A DNA stretch of 64,000 nucleotides from Candidatus Anammoxibacter sp. GTDB lineage: Bacteria; Planctomycetota; Brocadiia; Brocadiales; Anammoxibacteraceae. The notes under the pieces were generated by a model that worked only from the letters and a program-made list of their open reading frames with translations, was not told where the DNA came from and searched no databases. The position numbers and the translations under genes were made by a program. The stretch covers positions 1 to 64,000 of the forward strand of contig JAIQZO010000055.1 in assembly GCA_021777055.1 (NCBI GenBank), read 5' to 3'. Each line of letters opens with the position of its first letter. The stretch's first letter is position 1. Positions 16,553 through 25,774 of this stretch are shown one piece after another.

Positions 16553-19500
16553 TTAATATACCCCTTGCTGAGGGCGAGATTGTACAAGAAAGATATCATC
16601 ACCTACAACAACACCCTCTATATCCTGTGGTTTTTTAAATGCCTTCTCCACGAATTGTCCAATATTTGAAAGCCGTTTCCCAAGTCTCACCCTGAACTCA
16701 TCAGATATGGAGAGTTTAATCTTTGAGTAATCAAGTACTTCAGGAGATAACTTTCCATCTTTATCGATGTATGTACCATAACTGAAATTAGCAAATGCAA
16801 GCATTCTTACTTCTCCCATATGTTTATTACAGACCATTCTGTAGGGAGTACCTCTTACAGCACCAGAAGCGAGTATTTCCCCATGACCTGCGGCTAATTC
16901 TATATACACCTCTTCACCCTTGTAATTTACCGGATTTACCGTATGAATAACAAATGAATAATCCGGTTTAAGCATTTCCTGTATTAGCACTGCCATATGG
17001 ATAGTATCATGATGTATACCACACGCCCTTCTACTCATAGCTGCACGTTCTGTCCAGAGTGATGCCCAGACTTTTGTAATGGCACAATCAAGCTCGAATG
17101 GTGACACACTGAGAATAGAATCATAGAGGCCGGCTCCAGCTACACCTTCTATATCTTCAAAAGTAGCACTTGATCTTACAATCAAGCTCTTATTATTCAC
17201 AAACTTACCAGTAATGTCATGGATTATTTTATCCCCAATCTTTAGGGATCTTATGAGTGCATATATGTTGTTTGATAGTTCTTTAAAATCAAATAATGGA
17301 AGTTCCTTCAAGTGATTTAACAATCTATGGTATTCCTTTTCAACTTCTGGTATGGATTGCAGGGTTTGCTCCATCATACCATAAGGAATTAAAAGCCCTT
17401 CAGGAGTTTTAAACTTCTCCAAATTAGTAGGTTGATACATATCGGGTTGTTCTGAAGCATAAACTTTGTTACTTAATTCATCGAGTTGTTTTGCTCCATA
17501 CGCCTTCGCACCTCCATTTTCCATGGTAACCTGATCCAGTGTAAGAACTTTACTTTCTGTTGTTAGATGAACGTCAGGCAGACGAACCAATTTATGATCT
17601 ATAACCTCCCCAATTAGCCCTTTGCAGGTGGATGCAATTTTCCATGTTAGAGCCTCAGAAGAGACTTCAAGAGTTATGCATTCTCTTTTAAGGGATTCTA
17701 ATTTATTAAACTCCACTTCATCTTCACACGCAACAAATACAATCCCCGCGCGGCGGGCCCTCACACCAAGATGTGAAAGGTGAGGTAACTCATGGCCCAG
17801 TATAATTGCAACTACTTGATTAGGTATCAGTTCATCACCTCTAGCATTTTTTAAAACTACGATTGATGGTTCTTCAAGTTGATCTTCTAAATTATCTAAG
17901 TACTCAGCAATAACTACATGTCCTGTCACTTCACCTGTAATAAGTACATCCCATGGAGAAAGGTTAGCAACCTCTTTAATATTTTTTAACAAACAAGAGA
18001 CTAGCCTTGAAAGCTGAAATACAAGATTGCCACGAACATCCCCTTCACAAAAGAGATTTATTATACGTTCCGGTACATTTAATGCTCGACCTAGCTTTTT
18101 CACATTCTCTGAGAATAATTCTAGCACCCTATCAGTGTATTTATTAGCAAGGCGCCTGCACCGATCAAGTGAAGCTTTTAACCGCAGCACATTTTGTTTG
18201 TTTCCAAGATCAAGTTTAAGATTCCATGCTTCTAATTCTGACTCAACGTTTCCACTCTCTATGGGAAAAATCTCACTTAAGCGAAGATTCCTTACTGTCA
18301 TAGTTAAGACGTTTAATGCAACGGAGAATGGTATCGCATTTTCATTAACCTCGATACGGTTAATCAGTTGACTGAGAATGACAAAACCAAAATCTTCTAA
18401 CCCAATTTCCGAAAGGCGTATTTGTTGTACCTCGGCAACTTTATCATCTTTAACTTTTGCAATAAAACTGGTTCGAAGTTCGGTTAAGAGTTCAAGTACT
18501 GTCATATGATCCTGATATGTACCATCATTCTTTCCTTTTGCAGTTAGAAATCTTCTTATGAGACACGCTTCGTCTGGTGTCATATGATTAACCAACTTTT
18601 CAAGCTGTTCTACAAGACTTGTAGCGTTAAAAAATTCTTTGATCTCTTCATGAAATATTTTAAACTCCTCCACAAACTCTTGTGAATAATTAGCATTGGA
18701 AGAGGTTATCCGTTCAAGAAGAGCATTAGATGTGACAAGATCTTCCGGTCCTGCACAGCGATGCAGCTTGTTTTGAAGACTATGTTTAATTTCTCTCTTT
18801 AATTCTGAAGGTATATCATTTCTATGGGCAATATCACGTATACGCGTAAGTGGTTCTGCCGTGGTAAAAGCACGGGCATAAGAAGGAAGTAAAGGATAAA
18901 TTTTTCTTATGATAAATGCGTTATCCAAATTTGTTATACAGAAAAGGCGTTCATGTATCTGTCTTGATATAGTTGCATGATGGTTTGGGCGAAAATGTTG
19001 GCTATCTTCACTACAAGCAACCTCACCTGTGCTGAGAAAACGTAAATAGATAGATATGTAAACAAGATTATCGATCCGTGCCTCAAATGATTCATCCAGA
19101 AGAGTGCTGCAAATCCAAGAAAGCTTTTGCCTCCAACTCAGATGTTTTTGGTTTGCTATAACAATTTTGTCAACAAAACCAGCTCCATGTTTTAATATTT
19201 CAGGTGTTTCCGGTTTCTGAGTGGCACTATTAGAATCTTCTTGCCAAACATCTACTTTTGACAATATGGACTTAGAATCTCTCTCTTTCTCAGAATCAAA
19301 AAATTGATATAACCTATTACGTGCCTTATTAAGTAATGAAGGCGGTTCAGGCCACTGTTCAAGTATTATAGATCCACCAAACTTACGTACACGCAAACGC
19401 CTTATTAGCTCACATATACCGGTATCATTTTCTCTAGCTGGCCCTGAAAAAAGAGGTAAATGACTGTCCTTATCGCCATAATTTTCATGTAAATGCATAT

Positions 19501-20104
19501 GGATAATCGGAATATCACTAACGATACGGTCGACGAATAACAAATAATCGTTGCGAGTTGAATGACAGAGATTAGCATGCCCCATATCCAAGCACATCCC
19601 CATATGATCGGTTTTTATCTCTTTTCGATTCCAAAGAATAGTAAACAATTTATTGAAATCCTCCGGATCAGTAGATGGGGTATTTTCAATAGAGAGTTTT
19701 ATGCCAATTTCAGCAGAATCTTTTATTATAGGTGTAATTAACTTAACATAACTCTCTAATCCTTCATCTGTATTTAAATGGATATTGATAAGAGATGCTC
19801 CGATATCCTGTGCAAATTTAAGTTTATCGGAAAGTATTTTATTAGTTATCTGTTTGAGAGAGTTAGTATCCAAGGGAACATGGACAGAGAGCTGAATGTC
19901 ATGTTCAAGAGAGGATTTCCTTATGTATGAACGCATTTCACAATCTATATCGCTTACATCCCAGCCAGCACCACACTCTTTTTTGTCAGGAAACCACTCA
20001 AACGAATCGAAACCATTTGCTATAGCATACTCAAATGGACGTGTAAGTTTTGTAGCTGAAAATGCCGTCTGGTTACCAACACGGATTTGTTTCATTTGAT
20101 TCAT
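16553..20104 (-). CDS. fusion of isomerase-like TIM barrel with phosphoglucan, water dikinase (PWD)-like domains
   Basis: A 1183-residue protein. Residues 1 to about 270 are a TIM-barrel domain nearly parallel to the 268-residue protein at 8301-9107 (IRVGNQTAFSA, FEWFPDK, CLDMGHANLCHS, HLHENYGD, ILEQWPE). All probable metal ligands are kept. A linker and a helical region follow. The phosphohistidine motif ELPHLSHLGVRARRAG has the catalytic His at residue 778; this wording is that of plant PWD, not GWD. The C-terminal ATP-binding domain has IVRSSATFEDIEGVAGAG, WASLWTERAAMSRRACG and PQDIEG, ending VQSRPQ. Plant PWD adds phosphate at C3 of already phosphorylated glucan and carries CBM20 at its N-terminus. 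Here no CBM is seen; the barrel takes that place. A second ATG at codon 4 is an alternative start. Confidence 0.83.
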   Translation of the reverse strand: MNQMKQIRVGNQTAFSATKLTRPFEYAIANGFDSFEWFPDKKECGAGWDVSDIDCEMRSYIRKSSLEHDIQLSVHVPLDTNSLKQITNKILSDKLKFAQDIGASLINIHLNTDEGLESYVKLITPIIKDSAEIGIKLSIENTPSTDPEDFNKLFTILWNRKEIKTDHMGMCLDMGHANLCHSTRNDYLLFVDRIVSDIPIIHMHLHENYGDKDSHLPLFSGPARENDTGICELIRRLRVRKFGGSIILEQWPEPPSLLNKARNRLYQFFDSEKERDSKSILSKVDVWQEDSNSATQKPETPEILKHGAGFVDKIVIANQKHLSWRQKLSWICSTLLDESFEARIDNLVYISIYLRFLSTGEVACSEDSQHFRPNHHATISRQIHERLFCITNLDNAFIIRKIYPLLPSYARAFTTAEPLTRIRDIAHRNDIPSELKREIKHSLQNKLHRCAGPEDLVTSNALLERITSSNANYSQEFVEEFKIFHEEIKEFFNATSLVEQLEKLVNHMTPDEACLIRRFLTAKGKNDGTYQDHMTVLELLTELRTSFIAKVKDDKVAEVQQIRLSEIGLEDFGFVILSQLINRIEVNENAIPFSVALNVLTMTVRNLRLSEIFPIESGNVESELEAWNLKLDLGNKQNVLRLKASLDRCRRLANKYTDRVLELFSENVKKLGRALNVPERIINLFCEGDVRGNLVFQLSRLVSCLLKNIKEVANLSPWDVLITGEVTGHVVIAEYLDNLEDQLEEPSIVVLKNARGDELIPNQVVAIILGHELPHLSHLGVRARRAGIVFVACEDEVEFNKLESLKRECITLEVSSEALTWKIASTCKGLIGEVIDHKLVRLPDVHLTTESKVLTLDQVTMENGGAKAYGAKQLDELSNKVYASEQPDMYQPTNLEKFKTPEGLLIPYGMMEQTLQSIPEVEKEYHRLLNHLKELPLFDFKELSNNIYALIRSLKIGDKIIHDITGKFVNNKSLIVRSSATFEDIEGVAGAGLYDSILSVSPFELDCAITKVWASLWTERAAMSRRACGIHHDTIHMAVLIQEMLKPDYSFVIHTVNPVNYKGEEVYIELAAGHGEILASGAVRGTPYRMVCNKHMGEVRMLAFANFSYGTYIDKDGKLSPEVLDYSKIKLSISDEFRVRLGKRLSNIGQFVEKAFKKPQDIEGVVVGDDIFLVQSRPQQGVY

Positions 20105-20513
20105 CCAGAGATAGCAATTAAATTACCTTACAAAACATGTAATTAAGGCCATACTACCCAACATTAACGGCAAGAATGCAATCTTTGGGATAAGATTGCC
20201 ACCTTAGTACGGAATCTTCAACCAACTTGCCGCTCTGTGGAGAAGAGATATGTGCTTATGAAAACAGTAACAAAAATGAAGAAATTACGCAATGAAGAAG
20301 AATATTGTTACAGAAGGGCGTGAGGATACCCGGTATGCTAAAAAATAACAAATATTATTTTAATAACCCGCCCTTCCTCCTGTTATACATCATCATTTAT
20401 GGATAACAGGAGCAAAGGACTGTGTTTGTTTTGCGAACAGCAACAAATACTGACAAATTCCGCCACAGTTATTACCATCCATGTCCTATAATTTGTCTGA
20501 TTAAAAACTTTTC
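20105..20513. other. gene-free stretch
   Basis: About 410 bp between the fused dikinase gene start and the small protein gene. No frame, hairpin with T-run or known repeat is recognised. It should contain the promoter of the dikinase gene. Confidence 0.45.
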
Positions 20514-20792
20514 TTAATCAGCCAAACCAGATGTCTTTATCTTTGCAAAAATAGCCTGAGCTTCCGAAGGGGTTATGTCCGGAAAGCCAAGGCTTGCACT
20601 AGCACCTTCAATGGGAAATTTCTCACCAAATCCAGCAGTACAATGTGCATCTCTAAATGTATCAACATCCGCAAGCAACTGAACAAAAGTCTCTTTTGTA
20701 ACACCTTGATCACCAGCTTTCAACTTCTCCTGCAAATCAATAAAAACTCCCATATAACCGCCTATTTCTTTTCCATCATATCCTACTGCCAT
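20514..20792 (-). CDS. small conserved-looking protein of unknown function
   Basis: A 92-residue soluble protein starting MAVGYDGKEIGG, with a very strong AGAAGGAG ribosome site 11 nt upstream, which supports a real and well-translated gene. It is rich in Gly, Ala and Asp with one Cys (DAHCTAGFG) and a C-terminal segment FPDITPSEAQAIFAKIK that looks like a helix. No signal peptide or membrane segment. I do not recognise a family. Confidence 0.7.
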   Translation of the reverse strand: MAVGYDGKEIGGYMGVFIDLQEKLKAGDQGVTKETFVQLLADVDTFRDAHCTAGFGEKFPIEGASASLGFPDITPSEAQAIFAKIKTSGLAD

Positions 20793-20936
20793 AAAATATT
20801 TACTCCTTCTAAAAAATAATAAATGTTAAAATAAATAAAGGTACATATTATACCAATTTCATATTTTAATTTTAACAATATTTTCAAACATAAAATTTAT
20901 GTTTTCCTGATTACGGAATTGTCCACCAAACAGAAA

Positions 20937-21821
20937 TTACACATCTCTTAAACTATCAATTTCGCTCATTACACGATCTGCTATCCATTGCTTCCGATCA
21001 GCATGAGGATCATTACAATTTTCAAATGCAGCAACTGCCTCATTCAACCATTTACCTGTCTTTATCACAGGGCTGACAACAAATTTAATAACATCATAAT
21101 GAGGAGTCTCTGTTAGCAAATCACGTGAAAGCATGGGCGGAAGGGTGTTTCCAAAAGTATTAATAAAACATACATTATCAAACATACGCATATACGCCAC
21201 CGTTTCCCTCAATGCTCTTGATGTTGCAGGTTCCTCGCTACGGGTACGTGTCCCAGTAGGATAAAGAAGAAGAATGTAGCCCTTGTACTTTAATTCTCGC
21301 AATTTTCGCTGTGCAGCAATATTGATCCGTCGAGCCTGTTTGTGCTTTTCTGTATCATCGGGACTCAAGGCATCCAAATACGATTTTGGGCTTATTATTA
21401 AACGGTTAAACATCTCCGCCATCATCTTTGTACCTGGCGAATCTTCATTTAATTTACGTCCTGCTATAAATATAATACGATTAAAGCACGAAGATTCGTA
21501 GCTCCCATACCTACTCATAAGGGTATAGAGGTTAGGCACATCAAAATTACTGCAGTGTTTTGAACAAATTAGACATGATTCCCCTTTTTCTGCAAGGTCA
21601 GCTAATTCGTTTAAGTGCATTACGCCCTTTATTTCACTACCATCGAGCATTAATTTGGAACAAATATCTACAAAAAGGTGGCGATTCTCCATAACCGCCG
21701 GTTGGAAAACATTATCAACAGTTACATCGAAAATAGGCTTCTTCTTATCAGAAAGGTTTATTTCCTTAAAAATATCAGCAAAACTGTTTTCCAAATTATC
21801 GTCAAGAGGCCTTCCCGGCAT
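20937..21821 (-). CDS. PlsC-superfamily acyltransferase, glycerol-3-phosphate acyltransferase-like
   Basis: About 294 residues. I use the ATG at 21821 because GGAGGG lies 9 nt before it; an ATG three codons earlier would overlap the ribosome site. The HX4D acyltransferase motif is present as KHCSNFDVP, followed by FIAGRKLNEDSPG and the later block LYPTGTRTRSEEP, which match lysophospholipid/glycerol-3-phosphate acyltransferase motifs II and III. No transmembrane segment is obvious, as in plant and chlamydial-type soluble GPATs. Likely role: acyl transfer in phospholipid synthesis. The exact acceptor is not certain. Confidence 0.68.
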   Translation of the reverse strand: MPGRPLDDNLENSFADIFKEINLSDKKKPIFDVTVDNVFQPAVMENRHLFVDICSKLMLDGSEIKGVMHLNELADLAEKGESCLICSKHCSNFDVPNLYTLMSRYGSYESSCFNRIIFIAGRKLNEDSPGTKMMAEMFNRLIISPKSYLDALSPDDTEKHKQARRINIAAQRKLRELKYKGYILLLYPTGTRTRSEEPATSRALRETVAYMRMFDNVCFINTFGNTLPPMLSRDLLTETPHYDVIKFVVSPVIKTGKWLNEAVAAFENCNDPHADRKQWIADRVMSEIDSLRDV

Positions 21822-21916
21822 CAAATACATCCCTCCACAACATTAACACATTTTATTCCCGTTCGAAGTATAACCTACTGGGTCGAAATTTATTTAAAAT
21901 ACTAGTTGAATAGATA

Positions 21917-22573
21917 TTATCCCGCTTTTTTTTGAAGTAATATTTTCCCATCTCTACAGTAACGTAAAATACCAATTCTCCTTATACTTGAAATGGCACG
22001 GGTAACAGATTCCCTTGTAGTCCCTACAATATCAGCGATAACGTCATGGGTTGGAAGCTTATCAAACGAGTAACCTGTCTCTGTCTTCTTTCCACCTTCA
22101 CTTGCAATCTCATATAAAACCTGAAGGACCCTTCCATTAACATCTAAAAGGGCCAAACTCTCTATCTTCTTGTCTGCTTTTCTCAACCGCAAAGACATCT
22201 CTTTTAGAATGTTAAGCGCCATTTCAGGAATCTCATTTAATAATGATGTGAACGTCTGTCTGGTCAAGATAAATAGATCACAATCTGTCTCTGCAATTAC
22301 AGTACATGATCGAGGTTTACCATCTAATAAAGAGAATTCACCAAAAAAATCACCCCCATCTAAGGTTGATAATATTATCACTTTACCATCTTTATTAAAC
22401 AATGTCAGTTTTACACTACCTTTTTCTATCAAATACAATGAATCGCCATACTCCCCATACCTGACGATGAAAGATCCTTTAGCTACTCTCTTTCTAATAC
22501 CTTTACTATAGGTATAATCCAGCTCATTCTCGTTAAAACAGGAAAACAACGGAATTTTTTTTAATATATTCAT
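21917..22573 (-). CDS. Crp/Fnr family transcriptional regulator
   Basis: A 218-residue regulator. The N-terminal cyclic-nucleotide-binding-type beta-roll (GDSLYLIEKGSVKL, then GGDFFGEFSLLDGKPRSCT) covers residues about 15-125. A long dimer helix and the winged helix-turn-helix (THDVIADIVGTTRESVTRAI) follow at about 170-195. The FGEFSLLDGKPRS-type block resembles cAMP-binding Crp proteins. No N-terminal cysteine cluster for an Fnr Fe-S centre is seen. Ligand and targets are unknown. It stands alone between the acyltransferase and a repeat element. Confidence 0.88.
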   Translation of the reverse strand: MNILKKIPLFSCFNENELDYTYSKGIRKRVAKGSFIVRYGEYGDSLYLIEKGSVKLTLFNKDGKVIILSTLDGGDFFGEFSLLDGKPRSCTVIAETDCDLFILTRQTFTSLLNEIPEMALNILKEMSLRLRKADKKIESLALLDVNGRVLQVLYEIASEGGKKTETGYSFDKLPTHDVIADIVGTTRESVTRAISSIRRIGILRYCRDGKILLQKKAG

Positions 22574-22808
22574 TGTTATTTAAACACTCTTTCTATTATA
22601 AAAATATAGAGTGGCATAGGCCCCTACCATATTCTACAATTGAAAGTTAACGATTTAAATAGAAAATACCTGCAGGTTCATGGACTATTTGTTAGTCTAT
22701 GAATATTATATCAAATTGTATCCTATTTTCTCTAATTCTAACCCCTGTTACGCGAATTCGGCATTCAATAAAAGCTAAAATATTTCATAAACATGATAAT
22801 AACATAAT
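22574..22808. other. gene-free stretch upstream of the Crp/Fnr gene
   Basis: Holds the presumed promoter of the regulator and a degenerate repeat word (gcattcaataaaagct). No gene seen. Confidence 0.4.
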
Positions 22809-22990
22809 GCGGCGAAGCCGCAACCAAAATACAAGATTCCGGATACTGGATTCTAGATACTGGATACTGGCAATCAGTTAGATTTCTAGTTTTTTTCAAG
22901 ATGTAATATGAAAAAGAGACAAACTCAATCTAAGATATAACATTCTAAGACAGCACAATAAATTATCTAGTATCAAGTATCCAGTAACTA
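22809..22990. repeat. inverted-arm repeat element, copy 2
   Basis: Begins with the boundary motif gcggcgaagccgcaacc, then a gatactgg array (22836-22870), a core (22871-22965) nearly identical to 12881-12975, and a short inverted arm (tctagtatcaagtatccagt). No coding potential. The gene-free DNA continues to 23133. Confidence 0.8.
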
Positions 22991-23133
22991 TACCGTTTCA
23001 AATAATTTAACAATGCACGGTAAAAGTTTCTTTCTAAAAAACAAGTTTTTACAGTGTAATACTATAATTTGCTTGAATCTGTATACTTCATGATACAGAC
23101 AATTGATTATCAAGTTTCAAATAATCACCAATA

Positions 23134-24324
23134 TTACTCCATACCTTTTGGCTGATATACACAATACGGTTCCGCAGACATATAATTACCTGTGTCATAA
23201 AAAGCCCTAGCCCTGCACCCTTCACAAACTTTCTTATATTCACATACACCACACTTGCCCTCTAAAAGAGAATCATCTCTAAGATTTGAAAATATTGCAG
23301 AACTATTCCATATATCTTCAATACTTGACTCCTTTACATTACCAGAATTAACAGGCAGATAACCGCATGGAAACACTTCTCCCTTATGGGAAACAAAACA
23401 GACTGCCGTTCCAGCCAGACACCCCTTTGTCATTGCCGCCATGCCATGAGTCTTTGGTGATATGGTAATCCCCTCTTCTTTGGCTCTCTCTCTCATTATT
23501 CTGAAATAGTGTGGTGCACAGGTAGCTTTAATGTGAATCTTAGACTCCTGCGATTTATCATATAATTGATTTAAGACCTCTTCATACCTTTTAGGTTCAA
23601 GCATCTGATCTTCTGCAATCTGTACTCCACATCCCACCGGTACAAGCATAAAAACATGAAGGGCATCAGCACCCAGTTTTAAAGCCAAATCATAAATACC
23701 ATCAAACTGATCAGCATTATGCTTTGCAATAGTACAATTAATCTGCACACTCATACCTACTTTTTTCAGGTTATTAAACCCTCTTATTGCACTGTCAAAA
23801 GAACCTTTAATCATACGAAAACTATCATGTGTTGCGGCATCTACACCATCTATACTGATGGAAACACGCTCAATCCCGGCCTTCTTTATCTCTTCAGCCT
23901 TACCTTCATCAACCAGAGTACCGTTTGTAGCTAATGCAACCTTAAGCCCTTTTTTTACAGCATATGCCGCAATCTCAAAGATATCTGGGCGATACAGAGG
24001 TTCACCACCACTGAGTATTAAGATGGGGTTCATATTAGCAGAAAGCTCATCAATAAATTTTAGAGACTCTTCAGTCGTCATATCGTCCTCAGCAAGCTCC
24101 TTGCTAACATCAAGCCTTCTGCAATGCACACACTCAAGATTACAACCTGCGGTTGTCTCCCAGAAGATGAGTCTCAGTTGATTCTTTTTATTACGCATAT
24201 AATTACCTGATACTTTTCCAGTAGCATCGGTCTTAATTTGCGAAAAAACCTCTTTCATGTTAGCATCCCTGCCAGTGGGATGGCCTGATTCTGTTTCTTT
24301 AAGTTCTTTTTCCTCTATCAACAT
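23134..24324 (-). CDS. radical SAM/SPASM protein, AhbD-like (haem b synthase of the sirohaem-dependent route)
   Basis: A 396-residue radical SAM enzyme. The SAM-binding 4Fe-4S cysteines are Cys61, Cys65 and Cys68 (TTAGCNLECVHCRR). SGGEPLYR and the VSISIDG block follow. The C-terminal SPASM-like cysteine set includes CLAGTAVCFVSHKGEVFPCG and KCGVCEYKKVCEGCRARAF, ending PYCVYQP. The pattern matches the AhbC/AhbD/NirJ group, and the CRARAF...EPYC ending is most like AhbD, which converts Fe-coproporphyrin III to haem. AhbC or another peptide-modifying SPASM enzyme cannot be excluded. The start ATG is only 3 nt from AGGAG; the next codon, TTG, is an alternative. Confidence 0.72.
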   Translation of the reverse strand: MLIEEKELKETESGHPTGRDANMKEVFSQIKTDATGKVSGNYMRNKKNQLRLIFWETTAGCNLECVHCRRLDVSKELAEDDMTTEESLKFIDELSANMNPILILSGGEPLYRPDIFEIAAYAVKKGLKVALATNGTLVDEGKAEEIKKAGIERVSISIDGVDAATHDSFRMIKGSFDSAIRGFNNLKKVGMSVQINCTIAKHNADQFDGIYDLALKLGADALHVFMLVPVGCGVQIAEDQMLEPKRYEEVLNQLYDKSQESKIHIKATCAPHYFRIMRERAKEEGITISPKTHGMAAMTKGCLAGTAVCFVSHKGEVFPCGYLPVNSGNVKESSIEDIWNSSAIFSNLRDDSLLEGKCGVCEYKKVCEGCRARAFYDTGNYMSAEPYCVYQPKGME

Positions 24325-24553
24325 ATTCTCCTATAAAACCATATTATGTAGCCTAAGACATTCTTTTTAAAACCTTAGGCAGTGTGTCAAATTAACTTAC
24401 ACATTTAACGTTTACTTTAAAGCTATCTCGCACAAACAACGATTAAGTAATACTCAACATAGCGAAGTTAAAGCATACAGTTTGCCCAATCTACAAGAAT
24501 AAACTTAACATAAATCTAAGCGCTAAATGTGTAAGTTATCTCAACACATCTCA

Positions 24554-25111
24554 TTAATTATCAGAATACCTCTGTTTAGCTCCGGGTTTACTAAGAACAT
24601 CCCACAGTTTCTGGACATTTTGATACTTTTGACTTATCTTCTTATGCATGAAAACAAACTGATCTTCTGTCCATGTTTTTTTCTGTAAACTTATTTGAAA
24701 GAATTTCTCAAAAGGCTCTTTCAGTGAGTTCCTAACCCTAATACTTTTTTCCCTTTTCTGATCAGAGTATAAATGTACAACCAGATGACTCTGCGAAATT
24801 ATGTCTCCAATATAATTTCTCACACCTTCTCTTTGAAAATCCCACCACGTATCATACGGGCTTCCCATCCCTTCAATCTTTAGCAATACTGCTACTAAAA
24901 CAACACCTTGAAGTTCAAACATTACCGCCTTAAAATAGACGTTCGGAGTATCTGGAATCGAGTCTATGCGCGATTTATCTTCACGTACAAAAAACCCGGT
25001 TTCCATCTCCTCATCACCAACCCTATAACGGGCATACATTGCAGTTCCGGATTCAAAAGATTTTGTAATATCGTCGATTTTTGCCATTATTTTAACATTT
25101 AATTTTACCAT
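24554..25111 (-). CDS. hypothetical protein
   Basis: 185 residues (177 if the ATG at 25087, MAKIDDITK, is used; neither start has a good ribosome site). Mixed alpha/beta, no signal peptide. A hydrophobic segment VVLVAVLLKIEGMG sits at about residue 70, and there is a Trp-rich stretch (DTWWDFQ). The Lys-rich C-terminus looks helical. No family recognised. It lies just beyond the frr terminator, so it is probably transcribed separately. Confidence 0.6.
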   Translation of the reverse strand: MVKLNVKIMAKIDDITKSFESGTAMYARYRVGDEEMETGFFVREDKSRIDSIPDTPNVYFKAVMFELQGVVLVAVLLKIEGMGSPYDTWWDFQREGVRNYIGDIISQSHLVVHLYSDQKREKSIRVRNSLKEPFEKFFQISLQKKTWTEDQFVFMHKKISQKYQNVQKLWDVLSKPGAKQRYSDN

Positions 25112-25121
25112 TAAAGGTTAA

Positions 25122-25190
25122 AAAATAAAAGGCCATTTAGTCTTTTAAGAAAAAGATAATCTTTCTTGACTAAATGGCCTTTTTTTTACA
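25122..25190. terminator. bidirectional Rho-independent terminator after frr
   Basis: A long stem AAAAGGCCATTTAGTC / GACTAAATGGCCTTTT around a loop of about 25 bases, followed by a T-run on both strands (tttttttt on plus; ttttatttttt on minus). It lies just beyond the frr stop and should end the rpsB-tsf-pyrH-frr transcript. Confidence 0.88.
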
Positions 25191-25213
25191 ATTTGATATT
25201 AAGATTCATTAAT

Positions 25214-25774
25214 TTATATCTTTAATACTTCTGCACTTTTTTTTGCCAAAATTTCAGCAATGTTTTTTTCGTTATCCCTAACAATTTTCAAAATCTCCTC
25301 TTTTGCATTCTCAGCCTCATCCTCAGTAATAAGAGAATCTTTCTTTTCATTGTCTATGTGCTTGTTTGCATCCCTTCTTATGTTACGAAACGCAACTTTA
25401 GTCTCCTCCGCCATTGTCTTTAATTGCGTTGCTATCTTTTTACGCCGATCTTCATTTAAAGGAGGCACCGCTAATCTAATAAGTTTTCCATCACTATTTG
25501 GTGTTATACCAAGCTCAGACTGCAAGATAGCTTTCTCTATATCAGAAGTAATTGATATATCATAGGGTTTTATCACAATAAGCTGAGCATCCGGTGTTGT
25601 AATATTTGCCAAATGCTTAATAAATGTTGAAGAACCATGATACTGTACCCTGATATTTTCTACCAAACCTGCACTTGCACGCCCTGTTCTAATCTGTTTA
25701 AACTCTTCATTTAAGATAGAAATTGCTTTTTCCATCTTTTCTTCAGCTTCGAAACTAATTTCATCAACCGGCAT
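25214..25774 (-). CDS. frr: ribosome recycling factor
   Basis: 186 residues, the normal RRF length. It releases ribosomes from mRNA after termination together with EF-G. Typical segments are EEFKQIRTGRASAGLVENI (residues about 23-41), VIKPYDIS, NSDGKLIRLAVPPLNEDRRKK and NIRRDANKHI. It begins directly after the pyrH stop (TAA then ATG), so it is translationally coupled with it in the conserved rpsB-tsf-pyrH-frr order. Confidence 0.96.
   Translation of the reverse strand: MPVDEISFEAEEKMEKAISILNEEFKQIRTGRASAGLVENIRVQYHGSSTFIKHLANITTPDAQLIVIKPYDISITSDIEKAILQSELGITPNSDGKLIRLAVPPLNEDRRKKIATQLKTMAEETKVAFRNIRRDANKHIDNEKKDSLITEDEAENAKEEILKIVRDNEKNIAEILAKKSAEVLKI

Noticed and set aside
16553..20104. 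Plain phosphoenolpyruvate synthase or pyruvate phosphate dikinase
   Set aside because: The phosphohistidine motif SHLGVRAR and the C-terminal blocks match glucan dikinases, and no PEP/pyruvate TIM-barrel domain is present at the C-terminus.
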